Part shown: positions 14,507 to 16,884 of the stretch, one piece after another
Layout of the letters: each line of letters starts with the position of its first letter
How positions within the stretch are numbered: position 1 is the stretch's first letter
From: an uncultured Paracoccus sp.
GTDB lineage: Bacteria; Pseudomonadota; Alphaproteobacteria; Rhodobacterales; Rhodobacteraceae
Assembly (NCBI RefSeq): GCF_946221145.1
Contig: NZ_CAMIOH010000054.1
Span: 1-16,884, forward strand
DNA length: 16,884 nucleotides
Reading direction: 5' to 3'
Made by a program: the position numbers and the translations under genes
The notes under the pieces: generated by a model
What the model was told of the DNA's origin: nothing
The model's input: the letters and a program-made list of their open reading frames with translations, nothing else
Database searches by the model: none

Positions 14507-16806
14507 GCAAGGAGCGTGAACAGGATCCGACCACGCCGTTCTATGACAGCCCGACCGGCGGCTGGGGGTCTTTGAAAAGCGTGTTGAAACATGCGGCCAA
14601 GGAACGGATCGGGCCGGGCGTGCTGGACACGCTGCGCCGCCAGAACAAGCCGGGCGGTTACATGTGTTCCTCCTGCGCCTGGGCCAAGCCGCCGTCACCG
14701 CATTTTGCCGAATTCTGTGAAAACGGCGCCAAGGCGACCATCTGGGATCTGACGCCAAGGCGCTGCGGGCCGGATTTCTTCGACCAGCACAGCCTGACCG
14801 AATTGCGCGGCTGGTCAGACCACGATCTGGAGGCCGCGGGCCGCCTGACACATCCGATGCGCTATGACCCCGGCAGCGACCGTTATGTCCGCACCTCCTG
14901 GGACGAGGCGTTTTCGGCCATCGGTCAGGCGCTGCGGGGGCTGGACCCGAAATCCGCGGTTTTCTATGCCTCGGGCAAGGCCAGCCTGGAAACGTCCTAT
15001 CTCTATGCGCTGTTCGCGCGGCTGTATGGCCACAACAACCTGCCCGACAGTTCGAACATGTGCCACGAAACCACCAGCGTGGCGTTGAAACGGTCCATCG
15101 GCGCACCGGTGGGCACCTGCGTGCTGGATGATTTCGAGCATTGCGACCTGATGCTGTTCTTCGGCCAGAATACCGGGACAAACAGCCCGCGCTTTCTGCA
15201 TCCGATCCAGCAGGCGGCAAAACGCGGCTGCAAGATCGTCACCTTCAACCCGATCCGCGAACGCGGCCTGGTCGAGTTCATGAACCCGCAGAACCCGGCG
15301 CAGATGCTGACCGGCCGTGCCACGCCGATCTCGGATCTGTATCTGCAACTGCGCCCCGGCGGCGACATCGCCGCCATCGCCGGCATCTGCAAGCATCTGT
15401 TCGACATCGGCGCCCTGGACCGCGATTTCATCGCTGAACACGGCCACGGTTTCGATGCGTTCGAAGCCTGGCTGCGCGGCCTGTCCTGGGATCGGATCGA
15501 AGCAACCTGCGGCCTGACGCGGGCCGACCTGGTCGAGGTGGCAGAGATTTTCGCCCGATCCAGGCGGGTGATCGGCGTTTACGGCATGGGCCTGACCCAG
15601 CATGTCCATGGCGGCGACAGCGTGGGGATGCTGGTCAATCTGCTGCTGATGGGCGGCCATATCGGGCGCCGGGGCGCGGGCATCTGCCCGGTGCGCGGCC
15701 ATTCGAACGTCCAGGGGCAACGGACCGTGGGCATCGCTGAAAAGCCGGAGCTGGTGCCGCTGGACAAGCTGGCGGCGATGTTCGATTTCGACCCGCCGCG
15801 CGACACCGGCATGACCACGGTCGAGGTGGTCGAGGGCCTGATCGACGGCAGCGTGCGGGCCTTTGTCGGCCTTGGCGGGAATTTCGGCCGGGCGATCCCG
15901 GATCCGGTTCGCGCCGAACCTGCCTGGGCGGGGCTGGACCTGAACGTCCAGATCGCCACGCGGCTGAACCGCACGCATGTGCTGGCAGGACCGGGGGCCT
16001 GGCTGCTGCCCTGCCTGGTGAGGGCCGAGGAGGACATCCAGGCCGGGGGGCCGCAGACGGTGACGATGGAGGACAGCCTCAGCCACATTCACGCATCGAT
16101 CGGCAGGCGTTCGCCCGCGTCGGACCATCTGATGTCGGAAACGGCCATCGTCGCAGGTATTGCCAGGGCCACCCTGCCGTTCAATCCCCGCGTCGCCTGG
16201 GACGAATGGGTCGGCAATTACGCCCGGATCCGCGACCTGATCGAGGAAACCTATCCCGACCAGTTCGCCGATTTCAACGCCCGGATGGACGAGCCGGGCG
16301 GTTTCTATCGTGGCAACCCGGCCCGCGACCGGGATTGGGAAACCGACAGCGGCAAGGCCGAATTCACGGTGCCGGCCGATCTGTCCGCGCTTGGCGGCGA
16401 TCCGGCGGAGGGCGCCTTTACCCTGATCACGCTGCGTTCGAACGATCAGTTCAACACCACCATCTATGGTTTTTCCGACCGTCTGCGGGGGTTGGAAGGG
16501 GATCGGATGATCGTTCTGGTATCGCGCGACGACATGGCCCGCATGGGGCTGGTGGAAGGTCAGCGCGTTGGCCTGGTAACGGCGATCGACGATCAGATCA
16601 TCCGCCGGGTCGATGGTCTGGCCGTCACCCCCTATGACCTGCCGCCCGGCTGCATCGCCGCCTATTACCCCGAGGCAAATCCGCTGGTGCCGGTGACGCT
16701 GCACGACCAGGCATCCAAAACACCTGCCTATAAAGGTGTGCCGGTGCGGATCGACACTGGCAGCACCCAGGGCGTAGCGTCAACCCCAAAGGTTTTGGAT
16801 CCATAA
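14503..16806 (+). CDS. FdhF/YdeP-family molybdopterin oxidoreductase
   Basis: This is a 767-residue, apparently complete cytoplasmic enzyme of the formate dehydrogenase-H-like group that includes E. coli YdeP. The N-terminus has cysteines 55 and 58 (GGYMCSSCAWAK), 72 (EFCENGAKATIWD) and 88, a candidate Fe-S site. The cofactor domain has Cys187 followed by His188 in SSNMCHETTSVALKRS, at the place of the Mo-ligand selenocysteine-histidine of FdhF. Further signatures are LFFGQNTGTNSPR, GVYGMGLTQHVHG, RGHSNVQGQRT and the C-terminal molybdopterin-dinucleotide domain (LITLRSNDQFNTTIYG, RVGLV). The substrate is unknown; formate is one option, and YdeP is linked to acid resistance in E. coli. No FdhD or electron-transfer subunit lies within the window. 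It is translationally coupled to the catalase-like gene. After it, 16807-16884 is AT-richer and holds no gene I can see. Confidence 0.88.
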   Translation: MSKEREQDPTTPFYDSPTGGWGSLKSVLKHAAKERIGPGVLDTLRRQNKPGGYMCSSCAWAKPPSPHFAEFCENGAKATIWDLTPRRCGPDFFDQHSLTELRGWSDHDLEAAGRLTHPMRYDPGSDRYVRTSWDEAFSAIGQALRGLDPKSAVFYASGKASLETSYLYALFARLYGHNNLPDSSNMCHETTSVALKRSIGAPVGTCVLDDFEHCDLMLFFGQNTGTNSPRFLHPIQQAAKRGCKIVTFNPIRERGLVEFMNPQNPAQMLTGRATPISDLYLQLRPGGDIAAIAGICKHLFDIGALDRDFIAEHGHGFDAFEAWLRGLSWDRIEATCGLTRADLVEVAEIFARSRRVIGVYGMGLTQHVHGGDSVGMLVNLLLMGGHIGRRGAGICPVRGHSNVQGQRTVGIAEKPELVPLDKLAAMFDFDPPRDTGMTTVEVVEGLIDGSVRAFVGLGGNFGRAIPDPVRAEPAWAGLDLNVQIATRLNRTHVLAGPGAWLLPCLVRAEEDIQAGGPQTVTMEDSLSHIHASIGRRSPASDHLMSETAIVAGIARATLPFNPRVAWDEWVGNYARIRDLIEETYPDQFADFNARMDEPGGFYRGNPARDRDWETDSGKAEFTVPADLSALGGDPAEGAFTLITLRSNDQFNTTIYGFSDRLRGLEGDRMIVLVSRDDMARMGLVEGQRVGLVTAIDDQIIRRVDGLAVTPYDLPPGCIAAYYPEANPLVPVTLHDQASKTPAYKGVPVRIDTGSTQGVASTPKVLDP

Positions 16807-16884
16807 TTCTGCTTATTCTGAATCCAACTGCATCAAAAACGCCTGGGTGTCCCTGCCGTGCTGAAAGCATCGGACCGGCGGCCC

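Noticed and set aside
14815..16704. Long minus-strand open frame opposite the YdeP-like gene
   Set aside because: It is antisense to a gene with conserved molybdopterin motifs and has no recognisable protein feature.
16720..16739. ACACCT/AGGTGT inverted repeat with a TATAAA-like loop near the end of the YdeP-like gene
   Set aside because: It lies inside the coding frame, has a six-pair stem and no following T-run; probably chance.

Overview
The window is GC-rich, densely packed bacterial DNA. It looks like a Paracoccus/Rhodobacter-type alphaproteobacterium, judged from the style of the NasT-NasS pair, the exported quinoprotein alcohol dehydrogenase module and the codon use. It is an inference; no rRNA or other marker gene is present. 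I see no tRNA, rRNA, CRISPR array, insertion sequence or phage gene.

Layout. (1) 1-3079, plus strand: the tail of an unidentified gene, then nasT and nasS (cytoplasmic nitrate/nitrite sensing and RNA antitermination), a 256-bp leader holding two candidate ANTAR-type hexaloop hairpins and a terminator-like stem, and a formate/nitrite (FNT) channel. (2) 8465 back to 3086, minus strand: a likely six-gene operon for periplasmic alcohol oxidation. In transcription order it encodes a cytochrome c-550, a SoxYZ-like carrier, a SoxH-like metallo-beta-lactamase-fold hydrolase, the PQQ alcohol dehydrogenase ExaA, an exported pentapeptide-repeat protein and a small exported two-cysteine protein. (3) From 8609, plus strand, divergent from that operon: a periplasmic CXXCW-type protein of PQQ catabolism, an AgmR/ErbR-like LuxR response regulator, a FIST-domain protein (NosP-like) and a hybrid histidine kinase (NahK/ErcS'-like). 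(4) 13418-16806, plus strand: a small catalase-family haem protein translationally coupled to an FdhF/YdeP-family molybdopterin oxidoreductase.

How they may work together. ExaA would oxidise ethanol or related primary alcohols in the periplasm and pass electrons to the cytochrome c-550. The carrier, the hydrolase and the CXXCW protein are the genomic companions of such dehydrogenases, but their chemistry is not established. The divergent regulator and kinase genes match the gene set that surrounds the Pseudomonas ethanol oxidation locus. The FIST-kinase pair matches NosP-NahK, known there as a nitric oxide sensing pair. With NasTS and the FNT channel next door, the window places nitrogen-oxide sensing beside alcohol oxidation. 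The most novel-looking parts are the exported pentapeptide and two-cysteine proteins at the operon's end, the SoxYZ-like carrier without a visible signal peptide, the candidate NasT-responsive leader, and the catalase-YdeP pair.
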